Positions 33,439 to 42,561 of a DNA stretch of 64,000 nucleotides are shown here, piece after piece. The notes beneath the pieces were generated by a model. The model was given only the letters and a program-made list of their open reading frames with translations, made no database searches and was not told the DNA's origin. Both the position numbers and the translations under genes were made by a program. Within the stretch, counting starts at the first letter, position 1. Every line of letters begins with the position of its first letter. Source of the DNA: Streptomyces cellulosae. Lineage in GTDB: Bacteria; Actinomycetota; Actinomycetes; Streptomycetales; Streptomycetaceae. The DNA is taken from NCBI RefSeq assembly GCF_000721105.1, contig NZ_JOEV01000002.1:186001-250000 (forward strand). Reading direction: 5' to 3'.

Positions 33439-36267
33439 GTGCTGTACACGCACGAGCAAGACCCGGAACGGTTCTCGGAGCCGACTGTGCGGCAGCGACA
33501 GTTGGCGGTTCTCATGACCCGCGTCACCGCCGCCCTGCGTGGCACCCCCGAGATTGTCAGACTGTGTGGCGACAGCGGCATGGGCAAGACTCACCTTCTG
33601 TCTGCCGCCCTGACGGCCATGCGTCCGTTGCCCGCCGGGGTGTTCCACACGCGATGCGTTCCAGGTGCCGGGGCGTTCACGGCGGCCCGCGCGGTCCTGG
33701 CCGCATCGACACAGCAGGACACGGCGCTTGCGATCGGCCCGGGGCTGAGGGACAAGAAGTCCGAACGCCACATGCTTCTCGCGTTGTTGGAGTGCGCCCA
33801 GGAGCTCATGAGGCAGGGTCCTGTGGTGCTCGTGCTGGACGACTTCCACCACTGCGACCTGTCCAGCGTTCACTGGCTCGACCACACACTGCGCCGGGCT
33901 CGAGCCGCTTCCCTGGCGGTCGTCGTTTCGCACCCGCCAGGCGATCTGGGACGCGACACACGGAAGGCGTCGTGTCATGGAGTGTTTTCCGGCGCCCTCG
34001 GTGGCGCCGGGCAGAGTGTGATCGAACTGGAGCCGCTGAGCCTTGACGAGACGGCTCTGCTGATCGAGACATCGTCCGGCCGGATTCCGGAAGAGCCCTT
34101 CACCGCGGCCTGCCATGAGGTGACGGGCGGCGTTCCCCGGGAACTCATCGAGCTGCTGCGCGTTGCCGGCAAGCAAGGAATCCTTCCGCTCGCCGAAGAG
34201 GCCGAGCGAATACACGCCCTCGGCGTGTCCGTGGTAACCGTGCGTGGGCTTGACTGGCTGAAAGAGCAGCCCGCACCGCTACGAAGTGTCGCGCGTGCTG
34301 TCGCGGTGGCAGGCACCACACGAAGCCGGGTGGTCGCTGAGCTGGCAGGTGTGACCGCCTTTGAGGGGGAGGCACTGGTGACGTCCCTGTTCAGGGCGGG
34401 CGTGCTGGTATCCGGCACCGGAACCTTCCGCAGTGCTGATGTGCGTGAGCAGCTTCTGCGTGAACTCTCGGCGGACCAGCAGGTCGCGGCCAGGTTGAGG
34501 GCCGCGCGTCTTCTCCGGGAAGAAGGGCGCCCCGCCGAGGAGGTGGCGCGCCCATGTCTGGAATTGCCGCCCGAAGCCTTGAGCGAGCCCTGGATGCTCT
34601 TCGTACTTCGGCAGGCAGCAGTTGGTGCCAGCCATGAAGGCCGGGTCATCGAGGCCATTCACTGCCTGGAACACGTACTGCGGGCAGTGCCGGAAGACGA
34701 GTCCACGAAGGTGCTACTGGCCGAGACGCTGAGCACACTGGACTTGACAAAGACAGCTCACCGCCTCCGCGAGATCCTCAAGACGGTCAGGGACCCGCGC
34801 GCTCGTGCGTTGATCGCCGTCGCGCTGGGTCCCGCACCCACGGTCGACGGCCGACTATCCGAGACGACTGCGGCCCTGCGCGAAATAGTGAGCACCTTCG
34901 ACGAGTGGGCCCGGCGTAATCCACAACCCGACGACCCCGAGCTGCGCACCCAGTTGGAGGCCGCGCTGGTTTTCGTCGGAATCGATGGGCCAGCCACCCT
35001 GCGCGGCACACTGGAGCGAAGCCGTGCTCTGGTCCCTCCGCAGGGGGGCACGTCGGCGGAACGCAGTCTCCTCCGGGCGATGGCCGGCGCCCAGTTGCTG
35101 GACGGCGTTCCGGCCCAGCAGGTCGTCGGACTTGCCCGGGCTGGTCTGGGAGCCGGGACCACCAGTCTCGGTGTGGAGGCGATCTGGCCCGCCTTCGCGC
35201 TCTACCACGCGGGCGAGGTTGAAACGGCTGTCGACCTCATGACCTCGCTGTACACGGAGAATGCGCACGACGCGGGTGGGTTCACCGAGTGCGCCGCGCT
35301 GTCGGCCCGCGCCTACTTCCGGATGCGAGCAGGGTTCATGGACCTGGCCGCAGCCGACGCTTGGACCGCAGTACAGATTGGTCAGCAGGAACACCTGCAT
35401 GAGAACACTCCCTTTGCCCGTTACGTCCTTGCCTTGGTGCTCGCACGACAGGGATTCACTGATCAGGCGGAGGCCCTGCTCACCGAAGACCGCTCACGGA
35501 AGGAATGGGTCTGCGCCGAGCACTTCGGCCGGCTCATGGTCTCGGGACTACTGCGGGAAGCACGTGGCGATCACTCAGGAGCACTCAGCCTGTTGCATCG
35601 TTGTGGACGAGAACTCGCCGACGCCGGTCTGCACAACCCCGTGTTCGCACCATGGTGGGTGGACGCGGTGCGACTTCTCGTTCAACGCGGTCGCACTGAC
35701 GAAGCACGGGACATCGTCGCGCGTACCGAATCCCAGGTGGTTCGATGGGGCACGGCCGAAGGCCATGGCCTCATGTTGCTTGCCCGCGGCATGGTGGCGG
35801 GAGGGACCGCGGGACTCGCACTCCTCAACTCCGCTGTCGAGACCCTCGAGCAGTCGCCGGTGCGTCTGGCGAGGATCGACGCGTGCGTTTACCACGGTGA
35901 GGCGTTGATGGCGGCAGATCGCTTCAATGACGCGAGAGGGCGGCTGCGAGGTGCTGTTCACCTGGCGGTCGCGTGTGGCGATCTCGTGTCGGCCAGGAGG
36001 GCCCGACGTCTGTTGAAGACAGCTGGAGGCCGGATGCCGGAGCTGGCGACGAAACCCGCTGAGACACTTACCGCGCGCGAACGGCGCGTAGCAGAATTGG
36101 CAGCAGAGGGTTTGAGTAACCGACGGATCTCCGAAACTCTTTTCGTTACGCTGCGGACGGTAGAAAGCCACCTGTCCAGCGTGTATCGGAAGCTGGGAAT
36201 CGAACTGCGTACCGAGCTCGGGGCCGCGCTTGATACGGGCCTGTCCAGTGCGGGTGGAGCGGACTGA
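33439..36267 (+). CDS. LAL-type LuxR-family transcriptional regulator (1)
   Basis: A 942-residue large ATP-binding LuxR regulator. Walker A GDSGMGKT is at 44-51 and Walker B LVLDDFHH at about 131-138. A long helical TPR-like middle follows, and the C-terminal LuxR HTH (about 875-930) reads LTARERRVAELAAEGLSNRR then TLRTVESHLSSVYRKLGI. Such proteins are STAND-type activators, often of antibiotic or catabolic clusters. The GTG start at 33439 is fixed by AGGAGG six to seven bases upstream. A second LAL gene and a PucR-like gene follow in the same direction, but with 200-base gaps, so they are probably separate units. The target genes are unknown. Confidence 0.92.
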   Translation: MLYTHEQDPERFSEPTVRQRQLAVLMTRVTAALRGTPEIVRLCGDSGMGKTHLLSAALTAMRPLPAGVFHTRCVPGAGAFTAARAVLAASTQQDTALAIGPGLRDKKSERHMLLALLECAQELMRQGPVVLVLDDFHHCDLSSVHWLDHTLRRARAASLAVVVSHPPGDLGRDTRKASCHGVFSGALGGAGQSVIELEPLSLDETALLIETSSGRIPEEPFTAACHEVTGGVPRELIELLRVAGKQGILPLAEEAERIHALGVSVVTVRGLDWLKEQPAPLRSVARAVAVAGTTRSRVVAELAGVTAFEGEALVTSLFRAGVLVSGTGTFRSADVREQLLRELSADQQVAARLRAARLLREEGRPAEEVARPCLELPPEALSEPWMLFVLRQAAVGASHEGRVIEAIHCLEHVLRAVPEDESTKVLLAETLSTLDLTKTAHRLREILKTVRDPRARALIAVALGPAPTVDGRLSETTAALREIVSTFDEWARRNPQPDDPELRTQLEAALVFVGIDGPATLRGTLERSRALVPPQGGTSAERSLLRAMAGAQLLDGVPAQQVVGLARAGLGAGTTSLGVEAIWPAFALYHAGEVETAVDLMTSLYTENAHDAGGFTECAALSARAYFRMRAGFMDLAAADAWTAVQIGQQEHLHENTPFARYVLALVLARQGFTDQAEALLTEDRSRKEWVCAEHFGRLMVSGLLREARGDHSGALSLLHRCGRELADAGLHNPVFAPWWVDAVRLLVQRGRTDEARDIVARTESQVVRWGTAEGHGLMLLARGMVAGGTAGLALLNSAVETLEQSPVRLARIDACVYHGEALMAADRFNDARGRLRGAVHLAVACGDLVSARRARRLLKTAGGRMPELATKPAETLTARERRVAELAAEGLSNRRISETLFVTLRTVESHLSSVYRKLGIELRTELGAALDTGLSSAGGAD

Positions 36268-36530
36268 ACGTGGAGACCTGCGGTGACGTAGAGCTTGGGC
36301 GTTGGTTGGCGGCTGTCGATCGTCCTTCGGACTCCGTATGGGCGGGTTCTTGCTCGCTCATGTCGCGGTGCGGGGTGCCCGGTCTGTGTTCGGGCTCGCC
36401 TCAATCAAGGCGCCCTTTATGAGGGGGCTCCGAGTGCCCTGCTCCGCAGCCCGCAGCTACTGTGACGCCATAGGGCATGCACGCCCGTCCTCAGCTGTTC
36501 TGTCACGTGAAACGAGCGGGCGTTAGCGGG

Positions 36531-39386
36531 ATGATCCTCGAGAGAGACGCGCAGCTTCGCCTGCTGGACGAAGCCACTCGACTGGCCGTCCGAGGGACAG
36601 GTGGACTGCTGGTCATCGACGGGCCGCTCGGCAGTGGGAAGTCCGCGTTGCTGCAGGCGTACCGGGTACGGCTCCCGGAGACCGTCCTCGTGTGCAGTGC
36701 CGCGGCGTCTCCGTTCGACGACTATCCCTTCGCACTGGCCCGCCAACTCCTCGACCATGTCCTTCCTGACCCTGTTCCTGACCTGTGGGACGCCTTGGAC
36801 ACGGTGGCTCCCAGCACCTGTGCGCCATCGCGGTGTCGGCTCTCGGACTACCGCCCCGAAGTACGGGAGGCCGTCAGGCAACTTGTCGCGCGAGTGCGGA
36901 CGATCGCGGCCAGGACCCCGCTGGTACTGGTCATCGACGACCTTCAGTGGGTCGACCACGCGTCCCTGTCCCTCCTGAATGAGCTGGCGGGGGATGCGGG
37001 CCACCACCTTTTGGTCGTGGCGACGGTGAGCGAGGGGGAGATCACCGCAGACAGGCATTTTGTTAGGGAGTTCATCTCCAGGGCCGTGCGGCGACTTCAC
37101 TCTCGCCCGTTGTCGGCACAGGCCGTGCGCGAGCTGCTTGAACAGCGGTTGGGGGCGCACTGCCATCCGGGCTTCGCCAAGGTGTGCCACGAAGTGACCA
37201 GAGGCATTCCGCTGCTGGTGACAGCATCGGCGCTCGAACTCTCCGTACAGGGCGTGGCACCACTGGCCAGGCATGCGCATCTGCTCAGGGAGCTGGGCTT
37301 GTCTCACGCGCGTGCGCGCTTCCTGGACTACCTGCGAGTCCAGCCCGATTCGGTGCTGGAATACGCCAGAGCCCTCGCAGTGCTCGGCCCCGGGTCCGCC
37401 CCTGAGGCCGTGGGTGAACTCGCGAACCTGAATGAGCCCCAGAGCGCGGCTGCCAGGCAGGCACTGCACCTGGCAGGGCTGCTGGCCCCCGGCCTCGGAC
37501 AGGGGTTCGTGCACCGCTCGGCGCGAGATGCCGTCGAGGCATCGATGACGGGCCGTAGTCATCGTGCACTCATTGAGCGGGCCGCGGTCTCCTTGTACGG
37601 GAACGGCGGTTCCTGCGAGAGGGTCGCGGACCTGCTACTCAAGGTGCCGACGCGGCAGGGGGAGTGGGCGCGCAAGGCACTGTTTCTCGCGGCTGAGACC
37701 ACCATAGAGCGTGGTGAACGCCAGGCGGGTGCACGCTATCTGCGGCGTGCGTTGCTGGAAGTCTCGGACGAAGGAGCGGCCCGGGCGCACCTGCTGCTCG
37801 ACCTCGCCGTGACGGAACAAGACGGGGAGCCACGTGCGGCCCTGAACGATCTCGCCCACGCATTGTCCCTGTTTCCCTCCGTGCAGGAGAAGGCCGAGGC
37901 GCTCGTGCGAGCGCTTCCAGTCCTGAGCAACGGTATGCCGGATCCGCTGTGCACTGAGATCCGAGACGTGCGGACGCGCCTCGGGGAACCAGAACGCCTG
38001 TCGGGAACCCAACGGGGCCTGGCCTTGAGGATCGAGGCGCGGGTTCACTTCTTGGACTGCGCCGATCCGGCACGGCTTGCCGCCGTCCAAGAGCGGCTGG
38101 ACGCTCTCACCCCTGGGAGCCGCTCGCCAACCTCTGCCGAACGGGAGCTGCTCGCCGTGCTGCTGTACAGCGGCATGCTGACCGGCGGGCTGCCTGCAGC
38201 GGAGTCGGTTCGACTGGCCGAGCACATACTGAGCTGTGAGCCGGTCGGTCCGGGGCATGCGCGCACAGCCGTACCGGTACTGATCATGACGCTTGCCGCT
38301 GCGGATGCCACGGACGCCGCGTGCTCGTGGCTCGACGCGGCTTACGACCACGGCGACAGCACCGATCGCGGCTTGATCAGGGCCGAGCAAGCTCTGGTCT
38401 TCCTTCGTTCTGGCCGGCTGGGCGATGCGAAGGACGCGATCGACGAGGCGCTGGCCGCTCATGCACCGGAGGGTGCCGTCGCCATGAGCGTCACGGCACT
38501 GATCACCGCGGCGGTGGCGATGGAGTTGCGTGACAGGGCGCTGGCCGAACGGTTTCTCCTCGACGCCGACAAGGATCCGTACGCAAATGACGTGTGCCTT
38601 CCCGCTGTTCGCGACTTGTTGCGCGGCGCGATGGCGGCTGCGGACCGGAACCCGCGCCGTGCCCTGGAGTTCTTCCTGGACTGCGGCGCACGCCTGGAGA
38701 GACAGGGGTGGACCAATCCGTCCCTCCTGCCGTGGCGCACATCCGCCGCTGTCATGCACCACCGTCTTGGCGCAACCGACAGGGCGCTCCAGTTGGCCGA
38801 AGAAGAACTCGCGCGAGCGGAGGCATGGGGGGCACCGGTCGGTATCGGACGCGCACTACGGGTTCTGGGATTGCTGACCGGGGGCCGCCAGGGCATCGCC
38901 CTGACCCGCCAAGCTGTCGACGCCCTGGAAACGACGAATCACCGACTCGAGCTGATTCGCTCCCTCCTGCAGCTCGGTACCCAAGAGGCAGCCGCCGGAG
39001 GCGAAGAGGCCCGACACCACTTGCGCCGCTGTCGGCGCATCGCGTTGGAATGCGGAGCGCCGCACCTTGCCGACCGGGCACTCTCGCGGACGGGGGAACG
39101 TGACGAGTTCGACCTTGCCGCCACCAGGTCGGTGTTGACGCCAGGAGAACGGAGGATCGCGCAGCTTGTGGCCACGGGCCTGAGCAACCGGGATGTCGCC
39201 GAACTGTGTGAGATCAGCATGCGCGCGGTCGAGAAGCACCTGACCCACGCGTATCGGAAGCTCGGCGTCCGCGGACGCTCGGAACTGACCCGCCTCCTGT
39301 CCGAAATGACCTGCGCAGAGCCGGCCGTGCATCCGAAAGGCATTTACCCAGGTCGGATGCACGGGGGTACGGGACCACAGTGTTAG
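36531..39386 (+). CDS. LAL-type LuxR-family transcriptional regulator (2)
   Basis: A 951-residue LAL regulator from the preferred ATG at 36531; the frame is open to an ATG at 36477, but MILERDAQLRLLDE is the typical LAL beginning. Walker A GPLGSGKS is at 31-38 and Walker B LVLVIDDLQW at 131-140. The C-terminal HTH reads LTPGERRIAQLVATGLSNRD then SMRAVEKHLTHAYRKLGV. It is the same class as the preceding gene but strongly diverged, so the pair is not a recent duplication. A 12-bp inverted repeat overlaps its last codons (39325-39364). Confidence 0.92.
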   Translation: MILERDAQLRLLDEATRLAVRGTGGLLVIDGPLGSGKSALLQAYRVRLPETVLVCSAAASPFDDYPFALARQLLDHVLPDPVPDLWDALDTVAPSTCAPSRCRLSDYRPEVREAVRQLVARVRTIAARTPLVLVIDDLQWVDHASLSLLNELAGDAGHHLLVVATVSEGEITADRHFVREFISRAVRRLHSRPLSAQAVRELLEQRLGAHCHPGFAKVCHEVTRGIPLLVTASALELSVQGVAPLARHAHLLRELGLSHARARFLDYLRVQPDSVLEYARALAVLGPGSAPEAVGELANLNEPQSAAARQALHLAGLLAPGLGQGFVHRSARDAVEASMTGRSHRALIERAAVSLYGNGGSCERVADLLLKVPTRQGEWARKALFLAAETTIERGERQAGARYLRRALLEVSDEGAARAHLLLDLAVTEQDGEPRAALNDLAHALSLFPSVQEKAEALVRALPVLSNGMPDPLCTEIRDVRTRLGEPERLSGTQRGLALRIEARVHFLDCADPARLAAVQERLDALTPGSRSPTSAERELLAVLLYSGMLTGGLPAAESVRLAEHILSCEPVGPGHARTAVPVLIMTLAAADATDAACSWLDAAYDHGDSTDRGLIRAEQALVFLRSGRLGDAKDAIDEALAAHAPEGAVAMSVTALITAAVAMELRDRALAERFLLDADKDPYANDVCLPAVRDLLRGAMAAADRNPRRALEFFLDCGARLERQGWTNPSLLPWRTSAAVMHHRLGATDRALQLAEEELARAEAWGAPVGIGRALRVLGLLTGGRQGIALTRQAVDALETTNHRLELIRSLLQLGTQEAAAGGEEARHHLRRCRRIALECGAPHLADRALSRTGERDEFDLAATRSVLTPGERRIAQLVATGLSNRDVAELCEISMRAVEKHLTHAYRKLGVRGRSELTRLLSEMTCAEPAVHPKGIYPGRMHGGTGPQC
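39325..39364. repeat. Inverted repeat in the 3' end of the second LAL gene
   Basis: CCGTGCATCCGA (39325-39336) and TCGGATGCACGG (39353-39364) form a perfect 12-bp stem with a 16-base loop. It ends 22 bases before the stop, so it can act as a terminator-like or mRNA-stabilising structure inside coding sequence. Confidence 0.5.
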
Positions 39387-39595
39387 CCGCGGGGTGCCGC
39401 CACGCGTTGTCGCGGATGCAATGTTCGCAATAGCATCTGAAAAGTTCTTGATCCTCTTCCAGACCCCCCGGTTGACGCGCGGCGGCGTTCGCCTGCGCCG
39501 AACGTCCGAACCGGCCGGGACCCAAGGCCTGACCAGCCCCAAGCTGGACGACGGGAAGCGCGACAGCGCGTACTTCAGAAAGGGCGAGACTCGCC

Positions 39596-40615
39596 ATGCC
39601 CGAATCACTCATCACGGGGGGACCGTCGACCTGCGTCGCGCCTACGGACGCCGTGGACGTGGTCGGCTCCTGTGCCGCACTCCAGCGAGAGCGTCTGGGC
39701 GCGTTGCGCGCCACGGCCCGCTCCGCCGGACGCCGTCGAGCACTCACCGATACAGCACAGGAGGGGAAGACCGTGCCGGCCGGCGCCCTCGCAGCGTGCC
39801 TTGCCGACGCCGCCTGGCGCGCCAAAGCGATGGCCGAAGACGGAGCGTCGGCAGCCGACATCACCGAGATGCTGGCGGAGTTCCTCGTCGGCGTTCGTGA
39901 GTCGCTGGCCGAGGACAACGGTTCGGCTGTGGAAGGTCATCCGCCGAGCGGTGCCGCCGACGATTTGCTGGACGGGCAGATCGCTCGGTGGACTCACGCG
40001 CCATGGCTCGCCGCACGTTATGCGGTCTGTGTCATCCGCAGCATGCGGGAAGCGGAACGAACCGAAGCTCAGGCAGGAATGGCTGCCATAGAGGGCTTGC
40101 CTGGCGTTCTCATGACCCGGCGTGCTGGCAATGACGTCGTTCTCGTGCCGGACGAGGAGGAGGGCCGCACTCGGGAGATGCTGTCCGCCCTCGCCGACCA
40201 GTACGGGATCAACTGCTGGATCGCCGTGGCGAGCAGGACGGCGCCCGAGGTGGCTTCGGGACACAGAGAAGCGCTGGACATCCTTCGGCTCACCATCGCC
40301 GACAGACGGCCCGCCGGGACATACCGCATCGACGACCTCTTGGTGGAGCGCGCGGTAGCCCAATCCGACCGCATACGCGCTGCCCTCGCCAGAATCGTTC
40401 GTCCCCTGGCGCAGCACCCGACTCTTCGGGAGACCTTGGTGGCCTGGTTGGACGCCGACTGCAGTCGACCGAGTACGTCTCGGCATCTGTTCATCCACCC
40501 GAGCACACTCGACTACAGGCTGCGTCGCGTTCACCAGTTGACGGGGTTCGACCCGACGAGCCTCAGGGACAGCCGTACGCTCTCCGCCGCGCTCTTGGTG
40601 GAGAGGTTGGTCTGA
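39596..40615 (+). CDS. PucR/CdaR-like transcriptional regulator
   Basis: A 339-residue regulator. The C-terminal PucR-type HTH is clear: LRETLVAWLDADCS followed by SRHLFIHPSTLDYRLRRVHQ and a final SAALLVERL. The middle resembles the GGDEF-like CdaR domain of such proteins (LPGVLMTRRAGNDVVLVPDE). The N-terminal domain is not recognised. PucR-family proteins are activators of purine, sugar-acid or amino-acid catabolism or of antibiotic genes. AAAGGGCGAG stands upstream of the ATG at 39596. No obvious target lies adjacent, so it may act elsewhere. Confidence 0.8.
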   Translation: MPESLITGGPSTCVAPTDAVDVVGSCAALQRERLGALRATARSAGRRRALTDTAQEGKTVPAGALAACLADAAWRAKAMAEDGASAADITEMLAEFLVGVRESLAEDNGSAVEGHPPSGAADDLLDGQIARWTHAPWLAARYAVCVIRSMREAERTEAQAGMAAIEGLPGVLMTRRAGNDVVLVPDEEEGRTREMLSALADQYGINCWIAVASRTAPEVASGHREALDILRLTIADRRPAGTYRIDDLLVERAVAQSDRIRAALARIVRPLAQHPTLRETLVAWLDADCSRPSTSRHLFIHPSTLDYRLRRVHQLTGFDPTSLRDSRTLSAALLVERLV

Positions 40616-41045
40616 GCCCGGACGCCATCATGACTCCCACGCGCCTCTGAGTCAGCCGGGTGGAATCAACGGAGATTCGACGGCCGACACGACTCCGGCA
40701 GATGGTACGTACGGACGCGGCGGGATTGTGGCCGACGCGACGATGGCGTCCCGCCGGATGGTGTAAGGGATCAGGGCACCGGAATCCGCAGGTTGGAGAC
40801 GGTGAGCCGCCGGATGGGGCGTGCAATCCGCTTCAGCGCGACGCATCGCGGGTCGCCGTCTCCATGGACCGCGCCATGGCCCTCGAGCCGGAGTGCGGAT
40901 CGCTTGATCTCCTGCACCCTGTCGTGGGGCCACGACCGCCGACCGGGGCTGGCAAGAAGCGGACTAGTCTCGGAAAACCCTCGGTCGACGAGCGGACCGG
41001 TGGTGACGCTCAGCCGGTCCGCTTGCCTGCCGAAGGGCGGCTGGT
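40616..41045. other. Gene-poor gap
   Basis: 430 bases between the PucR-like gene and the convergent small secreted-protein gene. No frame here has a recognisable domain or convincing ribosome binding site. Confidence 0.4.
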
Positions 41046-41327
41046 TCAGCCGCAGACCAGGACCAGGTTGACCCGCCAGCCGCTACCCTCCATGTGGATG
41101 TCCTCGCTCACCCGCTGGACGACCTGGTACGACGCGCACTTCGACCGTGCGTCCGACTGGGCATAGGCATAGGCCGGGCCCTGCTGCGTCGCCCATCCGG
41201 TTCCCGACACGTGCGCGCCCGCGGGCTGTCCGGCCGTGGCCGCAGCGTGCGCCGCACCCCCGGTCGTGACGGCCATGGCGGCTGCCACGATTGCTGCCGA
41301 AAACCACGAGACTGCCCTGTTCTTCAT
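41046..41327 (-). CDS. Small secreted protein of unknown function
   Basis: A 93-residue protein with a classical Sec signal peptide (MKNRAVSWF, an Ala-rich hydrophobic core, and a likely cleavage after AHA at about residue 28). The mature part of about 65 residues has two Cys (in SKCASYQ and at the end, LVLVCG) that could form one disulfide, and is rich in Gly, Ser, Ala and aromatic residues. ATG 41327 is chosen over an upstream frame to 41360 because AGGAG lies before it and the Lys-Arg start suits a signal peptide. I do not recognise the family; small secreted Streptomyces proteins of this kind are often of unknown role. Confidence 0.65.
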   Translation of the reverse strand: MKNRAVSWFSAAIVAAAMAVTTGGAAHAAATAGQPAGAHVSGTGWATQQGPAYAYAQSDARSKCASYQVVQRVSEDIHMEGSGWRVNLVLVCG

Positions 41328-41676
41328 AGCTACTGATCTCCTCGCATGTAATGGGCCCATCAGCGGGCCCGTACCGGCCGCATCGGCCGCACATGCGGAA
41401 ACCTACGGCCCCAGGAGCGGTCGCTTTCGCTGTTGTAAGCGCTTTCCGAGAAGCACGGTGAGGCTTCCGCGTTTGCCGAGGAGTAGCGGCCGACACCGCG
41501 TGCGGCCCGCTGTCGTGAGAACACGTGCTGAGGTGGACGGTGACTGACACGAGGCGAGATGCGCGGAGGTTGCTTCGCAGTCTCCGGACACGGTCAGGAC
41601 CGTTCCGTCGAGACCGCCCTGTGGTGATGCCGGCCCCTCCAGCAGATCGCCCACGACCTGTGGATCCGTTCGTTGT

Positions 41677-41700
41677 TGCAGGTCTGCAGGTCTGCAGGTC
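41677..41700. repeat. Tandem 8-bp repeat, three copies
   Basis: TGCAGGTC occurs three times in a row, followed by TGCG as a partial fourth copy. It could be a slippage tract or a set of half-sites; no function is evident. Confidence 0.5.
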
Positions 41701-41804
41701 TGCGACGCGGTCTGGTTGCTCTCCCCGTATGTGGTGATCAGCTCGGGGCCGGTTCCCGGCGCTTCGCTCGACACCGCGAAAGTGGGGTGAGAGGAGACAC
41801 CATT

Positions 41805-41838
41805 TTGCACGAGCCTGCAAGTTTGCATGGACGTGCAA
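41805..41838. promoter_or_regulatory. Two tandem TTGCA-N6-TGCAA operators
   Basis: TTGCACGAGCCTGCAA (41805-41820) and TTGCATGGACGTGCAA (41823-41838) are two identical-pattern palindromes spaced 18 bases centre to centre. They end 18 bases before the TetR ATG, so dimers could bind side by side and repress the TetR-MMPL transcript. Confidence 0.7.
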
Positions 41839-41856
41839 GATTGGTACTGTGATGCC

Positions 41857-42456
41857 ATGGCTGAAGAGATGTCGTTGCGGGAGCGGAAGAAGCTCGAGAC
41901 CCGGGCCGCACTGTGCCGGGCCGCGATGAGGGTCGCCGCGGAGGAGGGGTTCGAACGGTTGACGGTCGAGGCCATCGCCGCCGCGGCCGGGGTGTCCGTC
42001 CGGACGTTTCACAATTACTTCGGCAGCAAGGAGGAGGCCGTTTTCGCGCAGGTCACCGAAGTGCTGCTCGACGCGGTCCACAGGTTCCGTGATCGGCCCG
42101 GCGAAGAGGAGATCTGGGACGCCTACCAGAAGGCGATGCTCGCCTCGGTCTCCGAGCTCGAGGACGAATGGGTCCACGGCATCGAGGTGTTCCGTTCGGC
42201 GACGGCAGATCCGGCCCGGCTCGCCGGGGAGGTCCACCGTCTTGAGGACATCCACGGCGCGGGCGTCGCGGTGGTCGCCCACCGTACGGGCACCGACCCC
42301 ACGCGCGATCTCTATCCGCATCTCGTCTCCAGTGCCTTCGGCGCCGTGCTGGACGCCGCCATCGCCGTCTGGGACGGCAGCAAGATCGAAGAGTTCAAGG
42401 ATCTGCTGACCCAGGCCATCGAGCGGATCCGCCAGGGACTGCCGCAGCCCGAGTAA
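41857..42456 (+). CDS. TetR-family regulator of the adjacent MMPL exporter
   Basis: A 199-residue TetR protein with a clear N-terminal HTH: RERKKLETRAALCRAAMRVA followed by IAAAAGVSVRTFHNYFGSK. The C-terminal ligand domain is less conserved. The ATG at 41857 is preferred to an in-frame start at 41827 because the latter would overlap the operator. It lies 105 bases upstream of an MMPL transporter on the same strand with two tandem operators before it, the usual arrangement of a drug- or lipid-responsive repressor and its pump. Confidence 0.9.
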   Translation: MAEEMSLRERKKLETRAALCRAAMRVAAEEGFERLTVEAIAAAAGVSVRTFHNYFGSKEEAVFAQVTEVLLDAVHRFRDRPGEEEIWDAYQKAMLASVSELEDEWVHGIEVFRSATADPARLAGEVHRLEDIHGAGVAVVAHRTGTDPTRDLYPHLVSSAFGAVLDAAIAVWDGSKIEEFKDLLTQAIERIRQGLPQPE

Positions 42457-42561
42457 CGGCGGCCGCATCACCCGCGTCAGAGCGCGGTTCTCAGCTTCAC
42501 CGGTCATGCGTTGTGTTCGGCATGCCCGGAATCCCATCAGGAGTCAGGAGCTCTGTTCGTC

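Larger units (their letters stand above)
41328..41856. other. Regulatory region upstream of TetR-MMPL pair
   Basis: 529 bases without a supported gene. Visible elements are a near-palindrome TGTAAGCGCTTTCC at 41434-41447 that resembles LacI-family sites, three tandem copies of TGCAGGTC at 41677-41700, and two tandem dyads at 41805-41838. The last are the best-supported operators. Confidence 0.5.

Noticed and set aside
41434..41447. TGTAAGCGCTTTCC as a LacI-type operator
   Set aside because: It resembles sugar-repressor sites, but stands alone, far from any sugar gene, and does not match the motif of the 51-62 kb region; kept only as a note in the gap entry.
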